Part shown: positions 32,793 through 42,400 of the stretch, piece after piece
Numbering within the stretch: the stretch's first letter is position 1
How the letters are laid out: the number at the start of each line of letters is the position of its first letter
The notes under the pieces: model-generated
The model's input: only the letters and a program-made list of their open reading frames with translations
The model's database searches: none
Told to the model about the DNA's origin: nothing
Translations under genes and position numbers: made by a program
NCBI GenBank assembly: GCA_934572535.1
Contig: CAKTLJ010000009.1
Span: 1-64,000, forward strand
DNA length: 64,000 nucleotides
From: an uncultured Eubacteriales bacterium
GTDB lineage: Bacteria > Bacillota > Clostridia > Oscillospirales > Oscillospiraceae
Reading direction: 5' to 3'

Positions 32793-33440
32793 ATGTCTGA
32801 ACCCAACACTCCCCAGGAAGCGCAGCAGACGCAGGCGCGCACCCCGGACGATCCGTCCGGTCAGCCCAAGAAGGAGAAAAAGGGCAAGAAGGAGAAGGAA
32901 AAGCTCGGCTTTGCCGCCGACTGCTACACCTGGCTCCAGGCCCTCTCCTGCGCCCTGGTGATCCTCATCGTGCTCTTCACGTTCTTCGGCCGGATCATCG
33001 GCGTGTTCGGCTCCTCCATGGTCCCCACCCTGGAGGGAGGCGACATGCTCTTGCTCCAATGCGTGGGCTACGAACCGGCCCAGGGGGACATCGTGGTCCT
33101 CCACAAGGACTTTGGCGAGATCCACAGCCCCATCGTCAAGCGCGTCATCGCGGTGGGAGGACAGACCGTGGAGATCGACTACGACACCAGCACCGTCTAT
33201 GTGGACGGCCAGGCACTGGACGAACCCTACTTGAACGAGACGATGCGAGCGCCGGAAGACGCCTATGAGCAGGGGACCTATTGGGAGGTGCCCGAGGGCT
33301 CCGTCTTTGTCATGGGCGACAACCGCAACGCCTCCTCCGACAGCCGTCATTCCGAGCTGGGCGTCGTGGACGAGCGCTATCTGCTGGGCAAGGTCCTGTG
33401 CGTCGTCCTGCCCTTCCAGCACATCGGAACGGTAAGCTAA
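32793..33440 (+). CDS. lepB: Signal peptidase I
   Basis: A 215-residue type I signal peptidase anchored by one N-terminal helix (about 46-70) after a Lys/Glu-rich cytoplasmic tail. The catalytic Ser75 is in FGSSMVPTL and the general-base Lys116 in IVKRVIAVGG; GDNRNASSDSR is box E. It cleaves secretory signal peptides at the membrane surface. ATG 32793 has AAAGGAGG ten bases upstream. The S4-domain gene follows 16 bases later. Confidence 0.93.
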   Translation: MSEPNTPQEAQQTQARTPDDPSGQPKKEKKGKKEKEKLGFAADCYTWLQALSCALVILIVLFTFFGRIIGVFGSSMVPTLEGGDMLLLQCVGYEPAQGDIVVLHKDFGEIHSPIVKRVIAVGGQTVEIDYDTSTVYVDGQALDEPYLNETMRAPEDAYEQGTYWEVPEGSVFVMGDNRNASSDSRHSELGVVDERYLLGKVLCVVLPFQHIGTVS

Positions 33441-33456
33441 AGGAAAGGAGAGCGCC

Positions 33457-33696
33457 ATGCGACTGGATAAATGGTTGAAAGTCTCCCGCCTGATCAAGCG
33501 CCGCACTGTGGCCAACGAGGCCTGCGACAACGAGCGCATCTCGGTCAACGGCCGGGTGGTGAAGGCGTCCTACGACGTGAAGGTGGGCGATAAGCTGGAG
33601 ATCCGCTTCGGCCCCCGCACGGTGTCCGTGGAGGTCCTGTCCGTCACCGAAAGGAAGGGCAAGGAAAACGCCGCGTTTATGTACAAGGAAATTTGA
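33457..33696 (+). CDS. rqcP: RqcP-like S4 domain RNA-binding protein
   Basis: A 79-residue S4 protein (MRLDKWLKVSRLIKRRTVAN, VNGRVVKASYDVKVGDKLEI) of the Hsp15/YabO/RqcP group, which binds stalled 50S subunits with RqcH during alanine tailing. AAAGGAG lies eight to nine bases before ATG 33457. In Bacillus the gene sits near mazG; here it is convergent with the mazG-hup pair. Confidence 0.88.
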   Translation: MRLDKWLKVSRLIKRRTVANEACDNERISVNGRVVKASYDVKVGDKLEIRFGPRTVSVEVLSVTERKGKENAAFMYKEI

Positions 33697-33733
33697 AAAA
33701 ATCGCCCGAAGGAGCTTCCTTCGGGCGATTTTT
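33696..33733. terminator. Bidirectional terminator between rqcP and hup
   Basis: AAAAATCGCCCGAAGGA (33696-33712) pairs with TCCTTCGGGCGATTTTT (33717-33733), 17 bp without mismatch, starting at the last base of rqcP. Confidence 0.85.
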
Positions 33734-33745
33734 GCCAGACGAAAG

Positions 33746-33796
33746 AACGGGTCCGTCTCCCCACGCTCGCAGGAGAGCGCGGAAGACAGACCCGTT
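33746..33796 (-). terminator. Second hairpin downstream of hup
   Basis: AACGGGTC (33746-33753) pairs with GACCCGTT (33789-33796), with further partial pairing inside (GCTCGC/GCGC region). On the minus strand CTTTC follows. It is probably the first hup stop signal. Confidence 0.5.
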
Positions 33797-33801
33797 GCTG
33801 C

Positions 33802-34077
33802 TTACTGATCGACGGCATCCTTGAGGGCCTTACCGGCCTTGAAGGTGGGGACCTTGGCGGCGGGGATGGGGATATCCTCGCCGGTCTTGGGGTTGCGGCC
33901 CATACGCTCGGCGCGGGTCTTGGTCTCGAAGGCGCCAAAGCCCACGATCTGGACCTTTTCCTCCTCGGTCAGGGCCTTGGTGATCAGGTTGATGGCGGCG
34001 GTCAGGCCGATCTCCACGTTTTTGCGAGAGAAGCCGGTCTCTTCGGCCACGCTCAGGATCAGTTCAGTTTTGTTCAT
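33802..34077 (-). CDS. hup: HU-type DNA-binding protein
   Basis: A 91-residue histone-like protein: MNKTELILSVAEETGFSRK, VQIVGFGAFETKTRAERMG, GRNPKTGEDIPIPAAKVPTF with the proline of the DNA-intercalating arm. It bends and compacts DNA as a dimer. The start ATG 34077 lies within the last codons of mazG (14-base overlap), with AAAGGGAA upstream. The mazG-hup order is usual in Firmicutes. Confidence 0.95.
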   Translation of the reverse strand: MNKTELILSVAEETGFSRKNVEIGLTAAINLITKALTEEEKVQIVGFGAFETKTRAERMGRNPKTGEDIPIPAAKVPTFKAGKALKDAVDQ

Positions 34078-34909
34078 TGTGATTTCCCTTTCTCTCTGTT
34101 TGAGATGTTCTCTGTGTTTCTTCCGGGTGCTTTTCCCGGTTCCAGAGGACCATGAGCTGGTCCACGGACAAATCCTGCATGGTTTTGCCCTGGGCGGTGA
34201 CCGCCGTCTCGACCCCGGCAAACCGGCGAATGAATTTTTCGCAGGTGCCGTCCAGGGCCTCCTCGGCGTCTATCTGGAAGAAGCGGGCGATCTTCACCGC
34301 CGCAAACAGCAGGTCGCCCAGTTCCTCCTTCACGTTGGTGTTCTGGGCCACAGCTTCCTTCAGCTCGCCCAGTTCCTCCTCCAGCTTGTCCATGGCGGCC
34401 TGAACGTTGGGCCACTCGAACCCGGCCTTCTCCGCCTTGGACTGGAGCTTTTCCGCCCGCCACAGGCCGGGCAGGCTCCGGGCCACGCTGTCGAGGGTGT
34501 CGGTGGCGGTCTTCTGCCCCTTCTCCTGGCGCTTGAGCGCCTCCCAGTTCACCAGGACCTCGTCCACGGAATCGGCTTGCTCGCGGGCGAAGACATGGGG
34601 GTGGCGGAAGATGAGCTTTTTGCAGATCCCGTCGGCCACGTCGTCCAGGTTGAACCGCCCCGCGTCCTCCTCGATGGAGGCGTGGAAGAGGACCTGGAGG
34701 AGGACGTCGCCCAGCTCTTCCTTCATGTGCTCGGGGCTGCCCTCGTCGATGGCCTCTGCCACCTCGTAGGCCTCCTCGATGAAGTTGCGGCGGATGCTCT
34801 CGTGGGTCTGCTCGATGTCCCAGGGGCAGCCCCCGGGGGCGCGGAGGATGCGGATGATCTCCCGCAGGTCCTCCACAGTATAGGTTGGTTTGTATTCAAA
34901 ATTTATCAT
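34064..34909 (-). CDS. mazG: Nucleoside triphosphate pyrophosphohydrolase MazG
   Basis: A 281-residue protein with two tandem MazG domains. GGCPWDIEQTHESIRRNFIEEAYE and EELGDVLLQVLFHA mark the first; the second is in EEELGELKEAV ... EELGDLLFAAVKIARF with the ExxE...EDxxD-type metal ligands. It removes aberrant or excess nucleoside triphosphates. AGAGGAA lies before ATG 34909. Full length compared with E. coli MazG (about 263 aa). Confidence 0.93.
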   Translation of the reverse strand: MINFEYKPTYTVEDLREIIRILRAPGGCPWDIEQTHESIRRNFIEEAYEVAEAIDEGSPEHMKEELGDVLLQVLFHASIEEDAGRFNLDDVADGICKKLIFRHPHVFAREQADSVDEVLVNWEALKRQEKGQKTATDTLDSVARSLPGLWRAEKLQSKAEKAGFEWPNVQAAMDKLEEELGELKEAVAQNTNVKEELGDLLFAAVKIARFFQIDAEEALDGTCEKFIRRFAGVETAVTAQGKTMQDLSVDQLMVLWNREKHPEETQRTSQTERKGNHNEQN

Positions 34910-35002
34910 AGGTTCCTCTTTCCTACAAGCCCCTATCGGGTTTTGTTGTTTTTTATTTTGATTCTCAGCTTTTTTACATGGACCGCAGTCCCAAGAACGG
35001 GA

Positions 35003-36595
35003 TCACTTGATGCGCAGGAGCCTGGCGATCTTATCGCCCTTGGGCATGAGGGAGAGGTCGTCCTTGGACACGGCCCGCAGGAGGACGACCAGGATGCCGT
35101 AGACCACCACGCCCACCAGGATGGCGGCGGCGGCGCTGAGGGTGTTGCCCAAGCGACCGGCCAGCAGGCCATAGACGGCCCAGACGGCCCCGCCCATGAC
35201 CAGGGAGGCGATCAGGGGCTTGACAAAGACCCGGCGGTACTTGGGGGGATGGGGGGTGACCTTCTTGATGGCGGCCAGCTCCATGAGGGCCACCAGGAAG
35301 AAGCAGACCAGGGTGCCGATCGGCGCGCCCTTGATGCCCACGGCGGGCTGCTGGACCAGGCAGAAGTTCACGACGAGCTTGAGCACGCTGCCGATGGCGA
35401 TGAACCAGATGGGCAGGGTGGCCCGGCCGTTGGCCTGGAGGATGGCATTGCACAGGAGCATGACGCACACGAAGATGGAGGCCACGCCCAGGATGCACAT
35501 GCAGGTGGAGGCCACCTCCTGGTTGGTCTCGGGGTAGAGAAGCTGGATCACCGGGCCGCTGAGAACGGCCAGGCCCACCCCGGCGGGGATGGCCAGCATG
35601 GCCCCCACCCGGAGGGCGGACTCGGCCACCTTACCGGCCCCCAGATGATCCTTGGTGGTGAGGGCGGCGGAGACGGCCGGCACGATGCAGGCGGTCAGGG
35701 AGACCATGAAGGAGGAGGGCAGGTTATAGATGGCCACGGCCTTCTGATAGGAGCCGTAGAGGCTCACGGCCATCTCCTCGCTGTAGCCCAGGGCGCTCTG
35801 GAGGAGGTTCTGGACCTGGATGGTGTCGATATAGGTGGTGATGGGCACCACGGAGGCGCTGAGGGTGATGGGGACCGCGATGACCAGCAGGGACGTCAGG
35901 ATACTTCCGGCGGAGTGCGGCCGGTCGTTGCTGAGGGCCTGGGCGGGCCGGTTCCTTCGGTGGTGGCGAAGGATCAGGTAGATCAGGGAGACGAAGCTTC
36001 CGGCGGCCACGCCGCCGATGGCCCCGGCGGCGGCGATCTCACTGCCGAAGTTCAGCCGGAGCAGGTACCAGGCCAGGACCAGACCCACCACCAGCTTGGC
36101 CACGGCCTCGATGACCTGGGAGACCGCCGTGGGGACCATGTCCGAGTGGCCCTGGGCAAAGCCCCGGTAGGCCGAGACGGTACACAGGAAGAAGGCGGTC
36201 AGAGACATGACCCGGATGGCGGGGGCGGCCATGCTGTCGCCCTGAAGGTTGGCCAGGAGCTGGGCCCCGAAGAACATGATGGCTGTGGTGACGGTGCCCA
36301 GGATGACGAAGGTCAGCAGGCACACCCGGAAGACCCGGTTGACCTGGTTGTGACGGCCCAGGGCGTTGGCCTCGGAGATGGTCTTGGACATGGCCACGGG
36401 CAGGCCCGCGGTGGAGACCATCAGCAGCAGGTTGAAGACTGAGTAGGCGTTGTTGAAGTGGCCGAAGCCCACGTCCCCCAGGATGCGGCCCAGGGGGATC
36501 TTGTACAGGGCGCCGATGAGCTTGACCACGATGATGCCCATGGCCAGGGTGGCGGCCCCACCGAAGAAGGTGCTTTTTTGCGATGATTGTTTCAA
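35003..36595 (-). CDS. SpoVB/MurJ-like polysaccharide flippase
   Basis: A 530-residue MOP-superfamily exporter with 14 predicted membrane segments. FFGGAATLAMGIIVVKLIGALYKIPLGRILG at the start (shown here by its parts GGAATLAMG and LYKIPLGRILG), NAYSVFNLLLMVSTAGLPVAMSK and YRGFAQGHSDMVPTAVSQV are typical of SpoVB/YtgP proteins. These move lipid-linked cell-wall or polysaccharide precursors; SpoVB is needed for spore cortex. The start is set at TTG 36595 because GGAGG is eight bases upstream; a GTG at 36610 lies at that site. It directly follows mtaD by 18 bases. Confidence 0.87.
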   Translation of the reverse strand: MKQSSQKSTFFGGAATLAMGIIVVKLIGALYKIPLGRILGDVGFGHFNNAYSVFNLLLMVSTAGLPVAMSKTISEANALGRHNQVNRVFRVCLLTFVILGTVTTAIMFFGAQLLANLQGDSMAAPAIRVMSLTAFFLCTVSAYRGFAQGHSDMVPTAVSQVIEAVAKLVVGLVLAWYLLRLNFGSEIAAAGAIGGVAAGSFVSLIYLILRHHRRNRPAQALSNDRPHSAGSILTSLLVIAVPITLSASVVPITTYIDTIQVQNLLQSALGYSEEMAVSLYGSYQKAVAIYNLPSSFMVSLTACIVPAVSAALTTKDHLGAGKVAESALRVGAMLAIPAGVGLAVLSGPVIQLLYPETNQEVASTCMCILGVASIFVCVMLLCNAILQANGRATLPIWFIAIGSVLKLVVNFCLVQQPAVGIKGAPIGTLVCFFLVALMELAAIKKVTPHPPKYRRVFVKPLIASLVMGGAVWAVYGLLAGRLGNTLSAAAAILVGVVVYGILVVLLRAVSKDDLSLMPKGDKIARLLRIK

Positions 36596-36613
36596 GGGTC
36601 TATCCTCCACAGG

Positions 36614-37918
36614 TTATCCAAAAATCAGGGGCAGGGCATAGTGTTTGACCTCGTGCTGGATCCGGTCCAGGTCGAGGGTGTAGAAGGCCCCGTCTTTGTA
36701 TATGATGTTGCCCCGGGCCATATTCATCACCACGTCCCGTCCGGTGGCGGAATAGACCAGATTGTCCGCCACGGAGTGGCAGGGGGTCAGGTTGGGGCGG
36801 TGGAAGTCCACCAGGATCAGGTCGGCGGTGTACCCGGCCTGGAGCTTGCCGCTCTTGCGGCCCAGGGCCTTGGCCCCGTCGCAGGTGGCCATGCGGAGGA
36901 CGTCCATGGGGCGGATGGCCAGGGGATCCCGGCTTACGCCGGCGTGGATGGTGGCGGCGAACTTCATCTCGCCAAAGAGGTCGGTGGCGTTGTTGGAGGA
37001 AACGCCGTCGGTCCCCAGGGCGATGTTCACCCCGGCGGCCTCCATGGCGGGGATGGGGGCGATCCCGGAGCCCAGCTTCAGGTTGGACACGGGGTTGTGG
37101 ACGCAGGTGATGCCCTTTTGGGCCATGATGGCCCAGTCCTCCGGGGTGGTCCAGACGCAGTGGGCGGCGATGGCCCGGTTGTCCCAGACTCCGTAGCGGT
37201 CCAGGGTCTGGATGGGGGTGGCGCCGTGGCGGTCCAGGCAGGCCCGGTGCTCGGCTTCGGTCTCCGAGACGTGGACGTGGATGCCCAGCCCGTTCTTTTG
37301 GGCGTAGTCGGCCATCCACTGCCACAGGGGGGCGTTGGAGGTGTATTCCCCGTGGATGGAGGCGTCCACCAGGATCTGGCCGTTTCCGGCCTTGTGCCAG
37401 GCTTCGGTGAGGCGGATCTGGTTCTGGCAGTCCCCGCAGGTGCCGGGGGAGAAATCCTCCGGCGCGCCGAAGTACACACCGCCTACGGACAGGTTGGCGG
37501 AGAGTCCCGCCTCCAGAATGGTCTGGGCGATGGTGGGAGTGTGCATATACATGTCGGCGATGGTGGTGATGCCGTTGGCGATCATCTCGGCCAGACCCAG
37601 GCCGGTCCCGGCGGCCACGGCCCGGTCGTCCAGCTTGGCTTCGGCGGGGAAGATCCACTGGTTCAGCCAGGTCTGGAGGTCGCATCCGCCGCCGTACCCC
37701 CGCAGGAGGGTCATGGGGATGTGGGTGTGGGCGTTGACCAGGCCGGGCATGAGGACGTTGCCGCCGCCGTCCACCTCCTGGTCAAAGGGGCCGTCGGGGC
37801 GGACCGTGCCCACGGAGGCGATCTTGTCCCCCTCCACGACCACGAAGGCGTTGTCCAGCAGCGTGTCGGCCTCGTCCATGAGGAGGGCGCGGCAGTTGTG
37901 CAGTAAGGTTTTTTTCAT
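36614..37918 (-). CDS. mtaD: 5-methylthioadenosine/S-adenosylhomocysteine deaminase
   Basis: A 434-residue amidohydrolase that deaminates methylthioadenosine or S-adenosylhomocysteine to the inosine form. Metal ligands are in LVNAHTHIPMTLLRG (HxH), GIHVHVSETEAE and HCVWTTPED, with the catalytic Asp in ALGTDGVSSNN. It is encoded nine bases after purine nucleoside phosphorylase, which can split inosine products, so the pair forms a purine/SAM by-product salvage route. The length is normal. Confidence 0.9.
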   Translation of the reverse strand: MKKTLLHNCRALLMDEADTLLDNAFVVVEGDKIASVGTVRPDGPFDQEVDGGGNVLMPGLVNAHTHIPMTLLRGYGGGCDLQTWLNQWIFPAEAKLDDRAVAAGTGLGLAEMIANGITTIADMYMHTPTIAQTILEAGLSANLSVGGVYFGAPEDFSPGTCGDCQNQIRLTEAWHKAGNGQILVDASIHGEYTSNAPLWQWMADYAQKNGLGIHVHVSETEAEHRACLDRHGATPIQTLDRYGVWDNRAIAAHCVWTTPEDWAIMAQKGITCVHNPVSNLKLGSGIAPIPAMEAAGVNIALGTDGVSSNNATDLFGEMKFAATIHAGVSRDPLAIRPMDVLRMATCDGAKALGRKSGKLQAGYTADLILVDFHRPNLTPCHSVADNLVYSATGRDVVMNMARGNIIYKDGAFYTLDLDRIQHEVKHYALPLIFG

Positions 37919-37927
37919 GGCGTCACC

Positions 37928-38752
37928 TTACAGGGCTTCCAGGCAGGCCAGCACCAGCGCGGAGAACTTCTCCCGGGCGGCCTCGGCGGCGTCCAGGACC
38001 TCCTGCTCGCTGAGCGGCTGGGGAAGGACCCCGGCGGCCATGTTGCTCACCAGGGTGAAGCCCAGGACCTGCATCCCGCAGTGACCGGCCACGATGACCT
38101 CGGGCGCGGTGGACATGCCCACCGCGTCGGCGCCCAGGCCCCGGGCCATGCGGATCTCGGCGGGGGTCTCGTACTGGGGGCCGGGGAAGTACATATACAC
38201 GCCTTCCTTCAGGTCCAGGTCCAGCTTCCGGGCCTGCTTTCGGGCCAGGTCCTGGAGGGCGGGGGTGTAGAGGTAGCTGGAGTCGGGGAAGCGGGGGCCG
38301 AACTCCGGCAGGTTCTCGCCCCGAAGGGGAGACTCCAGGAAGATCTTGATCTGATCGGTGATGAGCATCAGGTCCCCGGCCCGGAACTTCCAGTTGACGC
38401 CGCCGGCGGCGTTGGTGACGAGAAGGGTGCCGCAGCCCAGCAGATGAAGGACCCGGACGGCGTAGCCGACCTCCTCGTAGGAGTAGCCCTCGTAGTGGTG
38501 CATCCGGCCCTGCATGACGGCCACAGGCTTTCCGGCCAGGGTGCCGAAGACGAGCTGGCCCTTGTGTCCGGGGGCGGTAGAGTGCTTGAAGTGGGGGATG
38601 ACCTGATAGGGGACGACGATGGGGTTTTCCACCACGTCGCCCAGATAGCCCAGGCCGGAGCCCAGGACCATGGCCACCTGGGGCTGGAACCCGTCCAGCT
38701 TGGCCCGCAGGAAGTCGGCGCTCTCCTGATAGTGCGCATAGGTAAAGTTCAT
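37928..38752 (-). CDS. Purine nucleoside phosphorylase
   Basis: A 274-residue trimeric-type purine nucleoside phosphorylase (PNP/MTAP family). It has the phosphate loop VLGSGLGYLGD, GRMHHYEGYSYEE, NAAGGVNWKFRAGD and the base-site block GPQYETPAEIRMARGLGADAVGMST in parts (YETPAEIR, GADAVGMS). It converts (deoxy)inosine or guanosine plus phosphate to base and sugar phosphate. ATG 38752 has GGAGG seven bases upstream. First gene of the salvage operon with mtaD and the flippase. Confidence 0.93.
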   Translation of the reverse strand: MNFTYAHYQESADFLRAKLDGFQPQVAMVLGSGLGYLGDVVENPIVVPYQVIPHFKHSTAPGHKGQLVFGTLAGKPVAVMQGRMHHYEGYSYEEVGYAVRVLHLLGCGTLLVTNAAGGVNWKFRAGDLMLITDQIKIFLESPLRGENLPEFGPRFPDSSYLYTPALQDLARKQARKLDLDLKEGVYMYFPGPQYETPAEIRMARGLGADAVGMSTAPEVIVAGHCGMQVLGFTLVSNMAAGVLPQPLSEQEVLDAAEAAREKFSALVLACLEAL

Positions 38753-38818
38753 GTGATAACCTCCGCGTATATGATGTGCCGGTCCGAGACCGGAGGGAAA
38801 GTGTAGAGACATTGAAAT

Positions 38819-38847
38819 ATATTACACCCATGAGGAATAAAATGCAA
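38819..38847 (-). promoter_or_regulatory. Promoter of the purine salvage operon
   Basis: Minus strand TTGCAT (38847-38842), 17 bases, TAATAT (38824-38819). Confidence 0.7.
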
Positions 38848-38946
38848 TGTTTTCCCTTCGTGTTCAAGGCTTTTTTACATTTTTGCGGGCGGTCCCGGCG
38901 AGGAAAAAAGCGGCGAGACCGCGCGTTGGGACCCGTCGCCCTGGAA

Positions 38947-38976
38947 TTGACACCCTCCGCCCAACCGTGATAAGAT
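38947..38976 (+). promoter_or_regulatory. Promoter of crcB
   Basis: TTGACA (38947-38952), 18 bases, TAAGAT (38971-38976). The leader to ATG 39051 can form CCACAGC/GCTGTGG with a large loop but lacks the fluoride-aptamer consensus. Confidence 0.6.
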
Positions 38977-39050
38977 AGGCCCACAGCGCGGTGTTTGCGC
39001 GATCATCTCCCGCCCGCTGTGGACAAGGGCGGGGAAAAGCGAGGGATCCC

Positions 39051-39416
39051 ATGCTTTCCAACTGTATTTTCGTGGGGCTCGGCGGGGCGGCCGGGGCCAT
39101 TTGCCGTTACCTGGCGGGAATGCTCCCCCTCCTCCAGCGGGGCGTCTTCCCCCTGCCCACCCTGGTCATCAACTTCGCAGGCTCCTTTCTCATCGGTCTC
39201 ATCGCCCAGCGGGCCGGCAGCCCGTCGGGGCTGGACCCCAACCTGGTCCTCCTGCTGAAGGTGGGCTTCTGCGGGGGCTTCACCACCTTTTCCACCTTCT
39301 CCCTGGAGGCCCTGACCCTGATGGAGGAGGGCCGCCTGGGCCTCTTTGCCCTCTATGCCGCGTTGAGCCTGGCCCTCTGCATTGCGGGTGCGGCGCTGGG
39401 CAAGGCCGTGGGCTGA
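39051..39416 (+). CDS. crcB: Fluoride channel CrcB/Fluc
   Basis: A 121-residue Fluc-type F- channel with four membrane helices: FVGLGGAAGAICRYLAG, TLVINFAGSFLIGLI (the N and polar track) and GFCGGFTTFSTFSLEAL (the phenylalanine box and Na+ site). It exports fluoride passively as a dual-topology dimer. Many Firmicutes need two paralogues; only this single gene is in the window. ATG 39051 has GAGGG five to six bases upstream. Confidence 0.93.
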   Translation: MLSNCIFVGLGGAAGAICRYLAGMLPLLQRGVFPLPTLVINFAGSFLIGLIAQRAGSPSGLDPNLVLLLKVGFCGGFTTFSTFSLEALTLMEEGRLGLFALYAALSLALCIAGAALGKAVG

Positions 39417-39424
39417 CCAAACCG

Positions 39425-39467
39425 AAAAAACGGAACCGACAAAATTCAGGTCGGTTCCGTTTTTTTC
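39425..39467. terminator. Bidirectional terminator between crcB and the hybrid kinase
   Basis: AAAAAACGGAACCGAC (39425-39440) and GTCGGTTCCGTTTTTTT (39450-39466) around AAAATTCAG. The right edge overlaps the stop codon of the kinase gene. Confidence 0.85.
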
Positions 39468-42400
39468 AGGCGTCTTGCAGGTCGGCCAGAGCGGCCTGGA
39501 GGGCCTGATAGTCCTCCAGCAGCACGGGGGTCTCCTCGGCGACCTGCTCCAGGTCCCCGGACCGGGCGGCCATTTCCAGCCGCTCGGCCTGGTCGCCCAG
39601 GGCCATGGCCCCGATCCACCGCGCGCCGCTCTTGAGGCCGTGGACCTCGATGGCGTAGTCCTCCCAGGCCTCTCCCTGGAGGGTCTCCTGGATGCGGCGG
39701 AGCTTGCCGGGGATCTGATCCCGGAAGAGGGACAGGGTCTTGCGATAGACCTCTGCGGTGCCGCAGTAGCGCATCCCCTGGGCCACGTCCACGCCCTTGA
39801 GCCCGGCCAGGTCCTCGGGGACCGGCTCCTGCTTCCGGGTCGTGACCGGTCGGACCGGGGCCTTTTGCTTGTCCTCGGGGATCCAGGCGACCAGGGCGTT
39901 GTCCAGGGCGTCCAGCTCCACGGGCTTGGAGATGTAGTCGTTGAAGCCGTTGGCCAGGAAAAACTCCTTCATGCCCTTCATCGCGTTGGCGGTGAGGGCG
40001 ATGATGGGCAGCACAGTGAAGTAGGGGTCCTTCTGGCCCATTGCCCGGATGCGGCGGGTGGCCTCCACGCCGTCCATATCGGGCATCATGTGGTCCATGA
40101 AGACCACGTCCGGCCAGACCTGGGTGATCTTTCGGATGGCTTCCTGGCCGGAGCGGGCGGTGTAAACCTCCATCTCGTAGGGGCGCAGGAGGCCCTGACA
40201 GACCTTCAGGTTCAGCGGCTGGTCGTCCACCACCAGCACCGCGCCCTCCGGGGCGGTGAAGCTGTTGTAATAGCGGTCGCTCTCCGTCCGCTGGTCGCCC
40301 CGGTAGGGGCCGCAGGGCGTGGGGTCGATGACCTTTTGGGGCAGACGCACCCAGAAGTCGCTGCCCTGGCCGTAGGTGCTCTCCACCCCGAGCTGGCCGT
40401 TCATGAGCTCGGCCAGGCTTTGGCAGATGGGCAGGCCCAGGCCGGTGCCCTCGATGTGGCGGTTGGGGCCGCGCTCCAGGCGGTCATAGCTGCGGAAGAT
40501 GTAGGGGATGTCCTCGGCGCGGATGCCCGCGCCGGTGTCCTCCATGTGGATCACCAGGACGCCGTCCTCGCCTTCCGGCTCCCAGGAGACCGCCAGGGTC
40601 ACTGTGCCGGTGCTGGTGTATTTCACGGCGTTGGAGCCCAGGTTCATGATGATGTGGCTGATGTTCACGTCGTCGCCAAAGAGGGTGGCGGGGATGGTCT
40701 CGTCCACCTGGGCCAGGAATTCCAGCTTCTTCTCCTGGGCGCGCATCCGCAGGACGGTGATGACGTCGTGGAGAACGGAGAGGATGTGGTAGCTCTCGGG
40801 CACGATGGACATTTTTCCGGCCTCGATCTTGGACAGGTCCAGGATGCTGTTGATGTTCTCCAGCAGGATGCGGCCGCTGCCCCGGATGTCCCGGAAGCAG
40901 TTGTCCTTCTCCTCCACCCCCTCCTCCCGGAGGCCCAGCTCGGACATGCCCAGGATGGCGTTCAGGGGGGTGCGGATGTCGTGGCTCATGTTGGCCAGGA
41001 ATTGGGACTTGGCCTGGCTGGCGGCCTCGGCGGCCTGGGCGGTGACCCGGGCCTTCTCCTCCTCTTTGCGGAGGTTCACCGTGAGGGTCTCGTCCTCGAA
41101 GATCCACAGGGTCTTGGGCTCCTGCTCCCAGTAGCCGGGCATGGGCAGGATGCGCATGGCCAGCCAGGAGCCGTCCAGCTTCTGGAAGGTCATCTCCACC
41201 TGCCCCTTTTCTTCCAGGGCGGTGCGGAGGTTGTCATACTGGATGAGCTTGCGGAAGGCGGGGACGTACTCCGGGGCCATGAGCTCCTGGATGTAGATAT
41301 CCATGGTGCGGAGCAGGGAGCCGTCGGCCTGGGCCAGCAGGTCAGCGAAGTAGTCGGGGACCTGGATGGCCCGGGTCTGGTCCTCCTTCAGGTCCACCAC
41401 GTAGATGCCCTGGTAGTAGTTGGCGATGACGTGGACGAAGTCCAGCTCCTCCTCCGACTCCACCAGCTTTTTGGCCCGGAGGAGGAGGGTGTGTTCCTTT
41501 TCCTCCAGCCGCCGCCGCTCCTCCAGCTGATTCTTCCGGTACTCCGAGGCCTGGCGGATCAGGTAGTTGGCCTTCACCTGGCGGGTGGCGGTGTCCCGGA
41601 AGAGGTAGAGCTCCGAGGCGTGCCAGTCGTAGCCCGGGGACTCCTTGGTCTTCACCCGGTAGTCCAGGAAGCGCTCGGTGGTGCCGGTGAGGAAGGCGCC
41701 CAGCAGGGCCTTTCGGTCCATGGCCTGGAGGTAGGCCTCCCGGTCCTTGGGGTGGACGGTGGGGGCGATCTGCTGGTGGACGAACTCCGTGTAGGACAGG
41801 GGCGTCCCGTCGGCGCGGATGAGGTGGTCATAGGCCTCCCAGCCCCACAGCATTCGCCAGGTGTCGTTTTCCAGCGAGATCTCCAGACCGGCCACGGTGC
41901 CCTCCATCATCCGCTCCAGAAGCTTGTCCACGGCTTCCTGCCGGTAGCGCTCCTGGACCTCCTGGGTGACCACCCGGATGGTGCCGATGGCCTCGGCCTG
42001 CTCGCGATCGCCTTGCGGCTCCAGACGGACCTGGATCCAGGTCTCCTCCTGGTCCATGGTCTGAAATTCCAGCTCGCTGTCCTGTCCCAGGGCGGCCTGC
42101 TCCAGGGCGGCCCGGAAGGCGGCGTCCCACTGGCCGGAGCAGTTCAGATAGGCCAGCAGGTCCTTGGTGGTGGGGAAGAGGGTGGATTTCAGCTCCTGGC
42201 CCTGGCCGGTCTCCGGGGAGAGCAGGCGGAGCTCGCCGCTGGACAGCAGCTCGAAGACCTGCAAGTTGGTGCCGGGCAGGGTGGCGTTGATGAGGGAGTT
42301 GTTGCGGGCCACGGCCTGGTCCAGCTTGTCCTGGGCGGTCTGCTCCCGCATGAACTGATGAAGCAGGACGGCCACGGTGGCCACCACATACAGCAGGACG

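Noticed and set aside
38977..39050. Fluoride riboswitch before crcB
   Set aside because: The leader can form CCACAGC/GCTGTGG, but the conserved fluoride-aptamer pseudoknot elements (GGxGAUG...GCC and UGAUGxCUCC) are not present.
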